Part shown: positions 1-6,737 of the stretch, in pieces | Position numbering within the stretch: position 1 is the stretch's first letter | Layout of the letters: each line of letters begins with the position of its first letter | NCBI GenBank assembly: GCA_900552015.1 | Contig: URXY01000033.1 | Location: 1 to 21,213, forward strand | Length of the DNA stretch: 21,213 bases | Source: an uncultured Eubacteriales bacterium | GTDB taxonomy: Bacteria; Bacillota; Clostridia; Oscillospirales; Oscillospiraceae | Direction of reading: 5' to 3' | The notes under the pieces: model-generated | What the model was told of the DNA's origin: nothing | The model's input: only the letters and a program-made list of their open reading frames with translations | Database searches by the model: none | Program-made: the position numbers and the translations under genes

Positions 1-13
1 CAACGGGCGCGGC

Positions 14-1051
14 TTAATCATTCCAAACCAGTTTGGAGACCGAATCTCCAAAAATCCGAAGAGCTTCCTCTTCAATCCTATTGCGCTGTAAGGATTGTAA
101 AGGTGTTAAACATGTCAATTCGACAGCCTTCCCGCGGCGCTTCCAAATGCCGACAATCTTCCCGTCGAGAAGGATGCTGGGCCGGATGATACCGGAGAGA
201 GTGAACACGCCGCGCAGTAACTCTTCAGGCAGAAACGGGTTCGACCGCTTTTCATATCCGAGCATCAGCGGATCAAAGCCCGCGAGAAAACGACAGCAGG
301 ATAGGTCACCGATAATTTTAATATCATCAAGTCTGTAAAATGCTTTACCTTCACAGACGAATTCGCGCGGGGAGAGAGATTCGATGAGCGGCAGCAGCTC
401 TCGCTGGGGCAGACCGAAGAAGTATGCAGCGTCCTGTACTGTTACGGGACCGTAGTGCGTCAGATACCGCCGCATGAGAGCGCGCAGGGCGTCGGCTTTT
501 GTCATCGGTGCAAACGGCGGGCAGGGGCGAAAGGCCTTTTTCTGCTGCGCGGTGTGGCAGAGCACGCCGCTTTCGCACAGCGCGCGGAGCAGCCCGCCCC
601 AAGGATCGAACGCGCTTTGCTCTTCATCGGCGGTCATGCCGTGCCCGCGGCAGAGAAGGCGCAGCTCCTTGCGGTCGCCGCAGCCACTTTGGGCGGCGTC
701 CAGAATGACTGCGGCCAACTCGCGCTTGCGCGCAGCGGAGAGATGGTCGTCATTTTCCATTGTGTCGCACGGACGAAGAAAATGGCTGCGCCCATCATAG
801 AGGAAGAGCGGTAGGTCATCGAGTGCAATGAGATGCAGCGTGCCGCGCAGCGTCCACGTTTTGACGGCGGAGGTGCGCAGGATATCCGCATCCGGCGCTT
901 TCCCGCAGCGGAGACGCAGCGCGTGCAGGCAGTTGCCGTAAAACTGCGCCTGCAAGCCGCAGAGACTGCGCAGCACTGTGAGCTCGTCCTCTGCGGGGAC
1001 AAAAAGATACTGACGGTTCATGCGGAGCAGACGAATATCGTCGAGTTGCAT
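14..1051 (-). CDS. Winged-helix DNA-binding protein, AlkZ/YcaQ-like (HTH_42 family)
   Basis: This 345-residue protein reads as a full-length member of the winged-helix family that includes the DNA glycosylases AlkZ/YcaQ and AlkX. Visible family marks are the N-terminal LCGLQAQ segment, the HYGPVTVQDAAYFFGLP segment near the middle (family form: YGPxTxxDxAxxxGL) and the DPLMLGYEKR motif in the C-terminal third. Known members unhook or excise alkylated bases, but many relatives are uncharacterised, so the repair role here is inference from the family. The ATG at 1051 is preceded on the reverse strand by GGAGG at a normal distance. The gene diverges from the EamA transporter and their regulatory sequences share 1052-1159. 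Its terminator would lie left of the window. Family assignment is fairly sure; substrate is not. Confidence 0.8.
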   Translation of the reverse strand: MQLDDIRLLRMNRQYLFVPAEDELTVLRSLCGLQAQFYGNCLHALRLRCGKAPDADILRTSAVKTWTLRGTLHLIALDDLPLFLYDGRSHFLRPCDTMENDDHLSAARKRELAAVILDAAQSGCGDRKELRLLCRGHGMTADEEQSAFDPWGGLLRALCESGVLCHTAQQKKAFRPCPPFAPMTKADALRALMRRYLTHYGPVTVQDAAYFFGLPQRELLPLIESLSPREFVCEGKAFYRLDDIKIIGDLSCCRFLAGFDPLMLGYEKRSNPFLPEELLRGVFTLSGIIRPSILLDGKIVGIWKRRGKAVELTCLTPLQSLQRNRIEEEALRIFGDSVSKLVWND

Positions 1052-1091
1052 GGGACGCCTCCGTTCGGTGCAAATTTTCCCGCCGGAATAC

Positions 1092-1120
1092 TTGCGAAAA
1101 ATGCAGCATTTTGATATGCT
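1092..1120 (+). promoter_or_regulatory. Sigma-A-type promoter for the first EamA transporter
   Basis: TTGCGA (1092-1097) is separated by 17 bp from TATGCT (1115-1120). It lies 40 bp before the transporter start, in the gap shared with the divergent winged-helix gene. Confidence 0.5.
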
Positions 1121-1123
1121 ATG

Positions 1124-1143
1124 TCACATTGTAACATGTGTGA
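1124..1143. promoter_or_regulatory. Inverted repeat, possible operator
   Basis: TCACA at 1124 and TGTGA at 1139 form a dyad, and a second register CACAT-N6-ATGTG (1125-1140) overlaps it. It sits immediately after the -10 box of the transporter promoter, where a repressor would block transcription, and between two divergent genes. The binding protein is unknown; the arms are only 5 bp, so chance is possible. Confidence 0.3.
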
Positions 1144-1159
1144 TATTCGGGAGGCAACT

Positions 1160-2080
1160 ATGAAAAACCATAAAGTCCGCCAGATCGTTCTGCCGCTGAT
1201 CACGGCGATGATCTGGGGCAGTTCCTTTGTCACGCAGAGCCTCAGCGCAGGACATATCGGCTGCTTTTCCTTCGGCACGATGCGAGCGGTCCCGGCAGCG
1301 CTGTTCCTCTTTTTGCTCGTGTGTGTGATGCGGCGTCTGCACCCGCGCGAAAAGTACAGCGCAGAGCAGAAGAAGACGCTCCTGCGCGCGGGCCTTATCT
1401 GCGGCACGCTGCTCACGGCCGCCATTTCGTTCCAGCAGTTCGGGCTGGAGTCGACCAGCGCGGGCAAGGCAGGCTTCATCTCGGCGCTCTACATCGTGCT
1501 CGTGCCTGTGTTTGGTATGTTCTTCGGCAAGAAAACGAGCGGACGCGTGTGGCTCTTCGTCGCAGTGGCGGTGGCGGGTCTTTACTTTTTGTGCGTGAAC
1601 GGCGAGGATGGGGCCGGGTTTTCGCGCGGCGATCTTTCCGTGTTTCTCTGCGCGGTCCTGTTCGCGTTCCAGATCATCGCGGTGGACCACTACGTGGGCA
1701 AGGTGGATGGCATGGAGCTCTCCTGCGCGCAGTTCGTTGTGATGGCTGTGCTCTCATTCCTTTGTTCGCTCATCGCGGGCGAGCGGACGACGCTGGAGGC
1801 GGTGAAAACTTGCCTGCCGTACATCCTCTACACCGGTATTTTTTCGAGCGGCGTCGCTTACACGCTTCAGATCATCGCGCAGAAGGACGGCGAGGCGACG
1901 GTCGTATCGCTGCTGCTGAGTCTCGAATCGTTTTTTGCGGTCATGTCAGGGGCTATTTTCCTGCACGAGCGCATGAGCGTGCGGGAGTATTTCGGCTGCG
2001 CGCTGATGCTCGCAGCGGTGCTGCTCTCGCAGTTGCCGGAGAAAAGCGCCAAAGCGGTTGAAAGCCACGAAAAGCCGTGA
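1160..2080 (+). CDS. DMT-superfamily transporter, EamA family
   Basis: A 306-residue inner-membrane protein with about ten hydrophobic segments arranged as two EamA repeats. The first begins MIWGSSFVTQ after a short basic N-terminus, and the second contains LYTGIFSSGVAYTLQIIAQK and LLSLESFFAVMSGAIFLHE, the typical end of an EamA half. Family members export amino acids, metabolites or drugs; the substrate cannot be read from sequence. An ATG 39 bp upstream at 1121 is in frame, but it lies at the likely transcription start and has no ribosome site. The ATG at 1160 has GGGAGG at 1149-1154 and is preferred. The promoter of the next operon is embedded in the last codons of this gene. It is a different lineage from the second EamA gene at 8667. 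Confidence 0.88.
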   Translation: MKNHKVRQIVLPLITAMIWGSSFVTQSLSAGHIGCFSFGTMRAVPAALFLFLLVCVMRRLHPREKYSAEQKKTLLRAGLICGTLLTAAISFQQFGLESTSAGKAGFISALYIVLVPVFGMFFGKKTSGRVWLFVAVAVAGLYFLCVNGEDGAGFSRGDLSVFLCAVLFAFQIIAVDHYVGKVDGMELSCAQFVVMAVLSFLCSLIAGERTTLEAVKTCLPYILYTGIFSSGVAYTLQIIAQKDGEATVVSLLLSLESFFAVMSGAIFLHERMSVREYFGCALMLAAVLLSQLPEKSAKAVESHEKP

Positions 2081-2086
2081 TATAAT
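2058..2086 (+). promoter_or_regulatory. Strong sigma-A promoter for tagA-tmk
   Basis: TTGAAA (2058-2063), 17 bp spacer, TATAAT (2081-2086). The -35 box lies inside the 3' end of the upstream EamA gene and the -10 box directly follows its stop codon. The predicted transcript starts about 35 bp before the tagA start. Confidence 0.7.
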
Positions 2087-2128
2087 AAGCTGCTTTAATA
2101 AAAATGTGAAAGAAACGGACAGACTATC

Positions 2129-2845
2129 ATGCGGATCAATATTTTAGGTGTTGGCTTTGATAATGTGACGATGGACGAGGCGCTTGCGCGCGGGGAAGAG
2201 CTTCTGTGCTCCGAGGGTGCGCACTATGTTGTCACGCCCAATCCCGAGATCGTGGAGACCTGCCGCGCGGACGCGGCGGCGAACGCGGCGGTGAACGGTG
2301 CGGACCTTGTCCTGCCGGATGGTATCGGCATCGTATACGGTGCGAAAATTCTGCACCAGCCGCTCAGAGGCCGCGTGCCCGGCATCGAGTTCGGCACGGG
2401 CATGATCGAGCGCTGCGCCAAGCTCGGCAAGAGCGTTTACCTGCTCGGCGCAAAGCCGGGTGTCGCCGAGCAGGCGGCGGAAAACCTCAAGAAGCGCTTT
2501 CCCGGCCTTGTGATCGCCGGCACGCACGACGGCTATTTTAAGGAGGATGCCCCTATCGCCGCGGAGATCAAGGCGAGCGGCGCGGACATGGCGCTCGTGT
2601 GCCTCGGCGCGCCCAAGCAGGAGCTCTTTATGGCGAAATATGGCGAGGCGACGGGCTGTCATCTGCTGATGGGCCTTGGCGGCTCGATGGACATTTTCGC
2701 GGGTGTCGCGCAGCGTGCGCCGGAGTTCTACTGCAAGCACAATTTGGAATGGTTCTACCGCCTCATCAAAAATCCGTCTCGCATCGGCCGCATGATGAAG
2801 CTGCCGCTGTTCCTTGTCCATGTTTCGGGGGCGAAGAACAAATGA
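2129..2845 (+). CDS. tagA: WecG/TagA/CpsF family glycosyltransferase
   Basis: 238 residues, the usual length of this GT26 family. Known members transfer a sugar, for example N-acetylmannosamine, onto an undecaprenyl-diphosphate-linked GlcNAc in wall teichoic acid or capsule synthesis at the inner face of the membrane. Family marks are GVGFDNVTMDEALA at residues 7-20, VVTPNPEIV at 34-42, ADLVLPDGIGIVYGAK at 58-73 with the conserved Asp64 expected to act as base, RVPGIE, and a C-terminal PEFYCKHNLEWFYRLIKNPSRIGR tail like the membrane-targeting appendage of TagA. The ribosome site is weak (GAAAGAAACGGA). No other teichoic acid gene is in the window, so the acceptor is inferred. The end overlaps the tmk start by 4 bp (ATGA). 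Confidence 0.85.
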   Translation: MRINILGVGFDNVTMDEALARGEELLCSEGAHYVVTPNPEIVETCRADAAANAAVNGADLVLPDGIGIVYGAKILHQPLRGRVPGIEFGTGMIERCAKLGKSVYLLGAKPGVAEQAAENLKKRFPGLVIAGTHDGYFKEDAPIAAEIKASGADMALVCLGAPKQELFMAKYGEATGCHLLMGLGGSMDIFAGVAQRAPEFYCKHNLEWFYRLIKNPSRIGRMMKLPLFLVHVSGAKNK

Positions 2846-3513
2846 GCGGAAAGCTGATCGTATTTGAAGGAACGGACGGCTCCGGCAAGGCGACGCAGAG
2901 CAAGCTGCTCTTCGAGCGTTTGCAGCGCGAGGGCGTCGACTGCCGCAAGCTCAACTTTCCGCGCTATGGGGAAAAATCCGCCGCGCTCGTCGAGCTGTAC
3001 CTCGGCGGCGCGTTCGGCACGCACCCGAGCGATGTGAACGCCTATGCGGCGTCGACATTTTACTCCGTTGACCGCTACGCATCCTACAAGCAGGACTGGG
3101 GCAAGTATTACGAGGCGGGGGGATTACTCATCGCCGACCGCTATACGACCTCGAACGCCGTGCATCAGGCCGGCAAGCTGCCGGATGGCGAGCGGGAGAA
3201 ATATCTCGACTGGCTCTTCGGCTTTGAATACGGCCTGCTGGGACTTCCTGAGCCGTCGCTCGTCTTTTATCTCGACGTGCCGACCGAGCTCACGGAAAAG
3301 CTGATGCGCGAGCGCGAACAGGTGACAAACACGAAGGCCGACATCCACGAGCAGGACGAAGCTTACCTGCGCGCGTGCCGCGAGAATGCGAAAAAGGTCG
3401 CCGAGCGCTGCTCCTGGCAGCGCATTGGCTGCTCGAAAGACGGCGCGATGCGCACGGTCGAAGACATCCACGGGGAAATTTACCGCCGCGTGACGGAACT
3501 TTTGAAGGCTTGA
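2842..3513 (+). CDS. tmk: Thymidylate kinase (dTMP kinase)
   Basis: 223 residues, normal length for the family, which phosphorylates dTMP to dTDP with ATP. The P-loop is GTDGSGKAT (residues 10-18), with Ala17 where Thr or Ser is usual. The DRY motif of the TMP site is in IADRYTTSNAVHQ (97-109), and a lid-like stretch LMREREQVTNTKADIHEQ follows at 154-171. The open frame extends far upstream inside tagA, but the start at 2842 gives the canonical SGKLIVFEGTDG N-terminus and an ATGA overlap typical of translational coupling. Co-transcription with tagA is inferred from that overlap. The sequence belongs to the GKATQ subgroup rather than the classical GAGKTT form, so a related deoxynucleotide kinase activity is not excluded. 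Confidence 0.88.
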   Translation: MSGKLIVFEGTDGSGKATQSKLLFERLQREGVDCRKLNFPRYGEKSAALVELYLGGAFGTHPSDVNAYAASTFYSVDRYASYKQDWGKYYEAGGLLIADRYTTSNAVHQAGKLPDGEREKYLDWLFGFEYGLLGLPEPSLVFYLDVPTELTEKLMREREQVTNTKADIHEQDEAYLRACRENAKKVAERCSWQRIGCSKDGAMRTVEDIHGEIYRRVTELLKA

Positions 3514-3531
3514 CCACATCAAAAACAAGTG

Positions 3532-3554
3532 AAAAGGGGACGCTCACGCGCCCC
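3532..3554 (-). terminator. Intrinsic terminator for the reverse-strand Cys-rich gene
   Basis: GGGG-A-CGC, loop TCAC, GCG-CCCC (3536-3554) forms a 7-bp stem with one bulged A. Read on the reverse strand it is followed by TTTTCACTTGTTTTT. It lies 22 bp past the stop of the reverse gene and 18 bp past the stop of tmk. On the forward strand there is no U-tract. Confidence 0.5.
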
Positions 3555-3576
3555 ATCTTCACAGGAGGAGAGTGCC

Positions 3577-3726
3577 TTAGCAGCAGCAATCGTTGCTGTT
3601 GCCGCAGCCGCAGTTGTTGCTGCAGCCACAGCCGCAACCGCAGCCATTGCCGCACCCGCCGCAGCCGAACAGCACCAGAATGATGATGAGGATCAGCCAC
3701 ACGCAGCTATTGTTGTTATTGCACAT
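3577..3726 (-). CDS. Cysteine/glycine-rich single-pass membrane micro-protein
   Basis: A 49-residue open frame read from the reverse strand. It starts MCNNNNSCVW, has one hydrophobic segment LILIIILVLF (residues 11-20), then a tail made almost only of Cys, Gly and Asn (GCGGCGNGCGCGCGC...) and ends in three Cys. Thirteen of 49 residues are Cys. On the reverse strand the ATG is preceded by AGTGAGGTG at a suitable distance and the gene ends at its own terminator, so it looks like a real gene and not a chance repeat. Further upstream CATAGGATA (reverse complement of 3754-3762) matches the CATAnnnTA -10 form of sporulation sigma-K, with AC 15 bp earlier, one or two bases shorter than usual. The layout recalls short Gly/Cys-rich sporulation or coat peptides of Firmicutes, but no family is assigned. 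Function unknown. Confidence 0.6.
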   Translation of the reverse strand: MCNNNNSCVWLILIIILVLFGCGGCGNGCGCGCGCSNNCGCGNSNDCCC

Positions 3727-3832
3727 TTTTGTTTCACCTCACTTGTCATGCCCTATCCTATGCGCGAGCGCGCAAAGGTGAGCCTGACCGAAGGAAAAAG
3801 GTGAGGGAATTTCAAATCAGCAAGGAGGAGCT

Positions 3833-5002
3833 ATGAGCTACGAGGATAACTACGATCAAACTGCCCGCTGGGATGCCGAGAGCGTCCGCGAGGCGGAGCA
3901 GCGCACGCAGCACCGCTCGAACCGCAGCAGTGCCGAGCGGCAGAAATTAAAAAAGAAAGGGCAGCGCCGCCGCTTTACGCTGTGGCTTGCATTTGTACTG
4001 ATCGTGTCGGCGATATTGGCCGGTGTGGGCTGGCTGCTGGCGAACGACATGTGCTCTTTTAACAAAGCACCGGTCGAGACGACCATCGAGATCACGCGCG
4101 ACGACGATCTGAACACCATCGCCACGAAGCTCCACGACGAGGGGCTTATCAAATACAAGTGGTTCTTCAAGGCGTTCGGCATGGTGCGCCATGCTGAGAG
4201 CCGCATCGGCATCGGTACCTACAAGGTCGACAGCGACATGGACTACGACGCGCTTATCAACCGCATGAGCAACAAGAACGCGTCGCTCACGGCGAACACG
4301 GTCAAGATATCCATTCCCGAAGGCTACAACGTCCGCCAGATCATCGCGCTGATGGACAAGTACGGCGTCAACACGGCGGAAAAGCTCACCGACGCGGCGA
4401 TGAACTCGGATTTCGACTATTCCTTCATCGACAACAACAAAAAGGGCGACCTGACGCGCCTTGAGGGCTATCTCTTCCCCGATACCTACGAGTTCTTCGT
4501 GGACGAGGACCCGACGCACGCGCTGTCGCGCCTGCTCGACAACTTCAATACGAAGATGAGCGATGAGATCATGCAGAAGGTAGAGGCCTCCGGCTATTCG
4601 CTCAATGAGATATTGACCATCGCGTCGCTCATCGAAAAGGAGACGGATGGCACGGACCGCGAGAACATCGCGTCCGTCATTTACAACCGTCTCAACAATG
4701 TCGGTGAAACGTATCACAAGTTACAGATCGATGCTTCGCTGATCTATGGCCTTGGCGACAACTACACCGGCACGCTCACGAGCAGCGACTTGAGCTATAA
4801 CACGCCCTACAACCTCTCGATGTACGAGGGCCTGCCGCCCACGCCCATCGCGAACCCCGGTCTCGCCTCCATTCAGGCGGCGCTCGAGCCGGCGCAGACG
4901 AACTATTACTTCTACGCGCTCGGCAAGGACGGTGTGCACCACTTCTTCAAGACCTATGCGGAGCATTCGAGCTTCGTCAATTCCAGCCAGTACGCAGGCT
5001 GA
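3833..5002 (+). CDS. mltG: Endolytic murein transglycosylase MltG (YceG-like)
   Basis: 389 residues. MltG cuts nascent glycan strands at the outer face of the membrane and sets strand length. A charged cytoplasmic N-terminus of about 48 residues is followed by one membrane helix (about 49-70), then a LysM-like region (about 82-160) and the YceG catalytic domain. The catalytic Glu lies in ASLIEKET (264-271), and the C-terminal substrate region carries YNTPYNLSMYEGLPPTPIANPGL. A strong AAGGAGGAG site precedes the ATG. The neighbouring U32 gene matches the conserved Firmicutes order mltG (yrrL) to yrrN/yrrO, without the intervening methyltransferase seen in Bacillus. The promoter is not obvious in 3727-3832. 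Confidence is high. Confidence 0.95.
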   Translation: MSYEDNYDQTARWDAESVREAEQRTQHRSNRSSAERQKLKKKGQRRRFTLWLAFVLIVSAILAGVGWLLANDMCSFNKAPVETTIEITRDDDLNTIATKLHDEGLIKYKWFFKAFGMVRHAESRIGIGTYKVDSDMDYDALINRMSNKNASLTANTVKISIPEGYNVRQIIALMDKYGVNTAEKLTDAAMNSDFDYSFIDNNKKGDLTRLEGYLFPDTYEFFVDEDPTHALSRLLDNFNTKMSDEIMQKVEASGYSLNEILTIASLIEKETDGTDRENIASVIYNRLNNVGETYHKLQIDASLIYGLGDNYTGTLTSSDLSYNTPYNLSMYEGLPPTPIANPGLASIQAALEPAQTNYYFYALGKDGVHHFFKTYAEHSSFVNSSQYAG

Positions 5003-5013
5003 CATAAAACGAC

Positions 5014-5046
5014 GCGGCAGCGTGGCTTATGCCACGCTGCCGCTTT
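5014..5046. terminator. Perfect 13-bp hairpin between mltG and the U32 gene
   Basis: GCGGCAGCGTGGC (5014-5026), loop TTAT, and its exact reverse complement (5031-5043). Forward, only TTT follows; on the reverse strand GTCGTTTTATG follows. With such a weak forward U-tract it may act as a partial terminator, an mRNA stabiliser of the mltG 3' end, or a processing site. Confidence 0.5.
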
Positions 5047-5060
5047 GAAAGAGGACCAAT

Positions 5061-6266
5061 ATGAGAAGAAAACCCGAGATCCTCGCCCCGGCGGGCGATA
5101 TGGAAAAATTGCAGATGGCCGTGCTCTACGGCGCGGATGCGGTGTACTTAGCTGGTACGAGCTTCGGGATGCGCTCGTTCGCGGGCAACTTCACGCCCGA
5201 AGAGCTTCCCAAAGCGGTGAAGTTCGCGCATGACCACGGTGTGCGCGTTCACGTGACGGTGAATACGATGCCGCGCAACGACGAGGTCGCGCGCCTGCCC
5301 GAGCACTTGGAGCGTTTGAACGACGCAGGTGTCGACGCGCTCATTTTGGCCGACCTTGGCGCGTTCACGCTCGCGGGGAAGTACGCGCCAAAGTGCGAGC
5401 GCCACATCTCGACTCAGCAGTCTATCGCCAACTACGAATGCGCCCGCGCGTGGTACGATCTGGGCGCGAAACGTGTGGTGCTGGCAAGGGAAGTCTCTTT
5501 ACAGGAGATCCGCGAAATGCGCGCGAAGATCCCCGAGGAATTGGAGATCGAGACCTTCTGCCACGGCGCGATGTGTGTGAGCTATTCTGGAAGGTGCCTT
5601 CTTTCAAACTATATGACCGGCCGCGACTCGAACCGCGGCCAGTGCGCCCAGCCCTGCCGCTATCAGTACGCGCTGATGGAGGAAAAGCGCCCGGGCGAAT
5701 ATTTCCCCGTCTTCGAGGATGAGAAGGGGACCTACATCATGAACTCGCGCGATATGTGCATGATCGACCATTTAGACGATATCATGGACGCGGGCGTCGA
5801 CTGCATCAAGATCGAAGGCCGCGCGAAGTCGGCCTACTATGCCGCCATCGTCACAGGCGCGTACCGCCATGTGCTCGACGACGTCGCCGCGGGAAGAGAA
5901 GTCGACCCTGTCTGGCGCGACGAGGTGGAGCACGTGAGCCACCGCCATTATTCGACGGGCTTTTACTATGGTCAGCCTGGGCAGTATTACGACGATTCGC
6001 GCTACATCCGCGACTGGCAGGTCTGCGCCGTCGTGACCGACTGCGATGCGGACGGCAACGCGACGCTGTCGCTGCGCAACAAGTTTGCCGCGGGTGACGA
6101 GATCGAGCTCGTCGGCCCCGACAGCCGCCCGTTCACCATGACCGCGCCCGTGATGGAAGATAGTGAGGGCTTCGCGCTCTACGAGCCGCGCACGCCGCAG
6201 ATGGTATTCAAGATGAAGCTGCCGCAGCGTGTGCCGCCGATGAGCTTCGTGCGCCACGCGGTGTAG
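5061..6266 (+). CDS. Peptidase U32 family protein, TrhP/RlhA-like RNA hydroxylation enzyme
   Basis: 401 residues. Members once called collagenase-like peptidases are now known to include TrhP (5-hydroxyuridine at tRNA position 34) and RlhA (23S rRNA C2501 hydroxylation), which use prephenate and a putative iron-sulfur cluster. The N-terminal TIM-barrel start is PEILAPAGDMEKLQMAVLYGADAVYL. The U32 signature is at residues 162-183 (core ETFCHGAMCVSYSGRCLLSN), followed by RDSNRGQCAQPCR. Cys172, 179, 195 and 199 are the expected cluster ligands. Next to mltG the Bacillus counterpart is yrrN/yrrO (TrhP1/2), so tRNA wobble hydroxylation is the best inference. GAGGACC precedes the ATG. A stable hairpin separates it from mltG, and the MazG-like gene follows 32 bp later, probably in the same operon. 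Confidence 0.85.
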   Translation: MRRKPEILAPAGDMEKLQMAVLYGADAVYLAGTSFGMRSFAGNFTPEELPKAVKFAHDHGVRVHVTVNTMPRNDEVARLPEHLERLNDAGVDALILADLGAFTLAGKYAPKCERHISTQQSIANYECARAWYDLGAKRVVLAREVSLQEIREMRAKIPEELEIETFCHGAMCVSYSGRCLLSNYMTGRDSNRGQCAQPCRYQYALMEEKRPGEYFPVFEDEKGTYIMNSRDMCMIDHLDDIMDAGVDCIKIEGRAKSAYYAAIVTGAYRHVLDDVAAGREVDPVWRDEVEHVSHRHYSTGFYYGQPGQYYDDSRYIRDWQVCAVVTDCDADGNATLSLRNKFAAGDEIELVGPDSRPFTMTAPVMEDSEGFALYEPRTPQMVFKMKLPQRVPPMSFVRHAV

Positions 6267-6298
6267 CTCAGCGCAAAGGACTGAAAGGAGCGGCTTTG

Positions 6299-6634
6299 AT
6301 GACGGCGAACGAATATCAGGAAAAGGCGATGGCGACGCTCAACCCCGCACTGTCGCGAAAGGACGTGCTCATCAACAGCGTGATGGGCCTTTGCGGTGAG
6401 AGCGGCGAAGCCATCGACCTTGTGAAAAAATGGCTCGCGCAGGGGCATGAGCTCGACAAGGTGCGCCTTGCCAAAGAGCTTGGCGACGTGGCGTGGTATC
6501 TGGCCGAAGCCGCGACCGCGCTTGATTTGAATTTAGACGACATTTTGCAGCAGAATCTTGATAAATTGGCTGCCCGTTACCCTGATGGGTTCGACGCGCA
6601 GCGCTCGCGCGTGCGCTTTTCGGGCGATCTGTAA
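6299..6634 (+). CDS. MazG-like nucleotide pyrophosphohydrolase
   Basis: 111 residues, all-alpha, the size of a single MazG-like domain. The metal-binding motif is complete: Glu34 and Glu37 in GESGE, then Glu60 and Asp63 in KELGDVAWYL (ExxE-N22-ExxD). Such proteins hydrolyse (d)NTPs, often damaged or non-canonical ones, to the monophosphate and pyrophosphate; the preferred nucleotide is not readable here. An in-frame TTG lies directly before the ATG, but the ATG has AAAGGAG at 6284-6290 with an 8-base spacer. It ends 10 bp before a strong terminator, so it is the last gene of the mltG-U32 unit. Confidence 0.85.
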   Translation: MTANEYQEKAMATLNPALSRKDVLINSVMGLCGESGEAIDLVKKWLAQGHELDKVRLAKELGDVAWYLAEAATALDLNLDDILQQNLDKLAARYPDGFDAQRSRVRFSGDL

Positions 6635-6643
6635 AGGATAAGC

Positions 6644-6684
6644 TCCCGCTGTGCAGATTTTTTCTGCGCAGCGGGAACTTTTTT
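6644..6684 (+). terminator. Strong intrinsic terminator after the MazG-like gene
   Basis: TCCCGCTGTGCAGA (6644-6657) pairs with TCTGCGCAGCGGGA (6663-6676) through 14 bp with one U-G pair; the loop is five T. AC and six T follow. This closes the mltG operon and isolates the PstS-like gene. Confidence 0.9.
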
Positions 6685-6737
6685 GCGCATTGCTGCGTCA
6701 TAGAGGGTAGAAACAACTCAGAAAGGACGTGCTTTTT

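Noticed and set aside
3536..3554. The same hairpin as a forward terminator for tmk
   Set aside because: On the forward strand it is followed by ATCTTCAC with no U-tract; only the reverse reading is supported.
3529..3804. Forward Ala/Val-rich 91-residue frame
   Set aside because: It is the complement of the Cys/Gly codons of the reverse micro-protein, starts at a GTG without ribosome site, and runs through the reverse-strand terminator.
6685..6737. Promoter for the PstS-like gene
   Set aside because: TTGCGC and TTGCTG are present but no -10 box at proper spacing; a promoter must exist after the terminator, yet I cannot place it.
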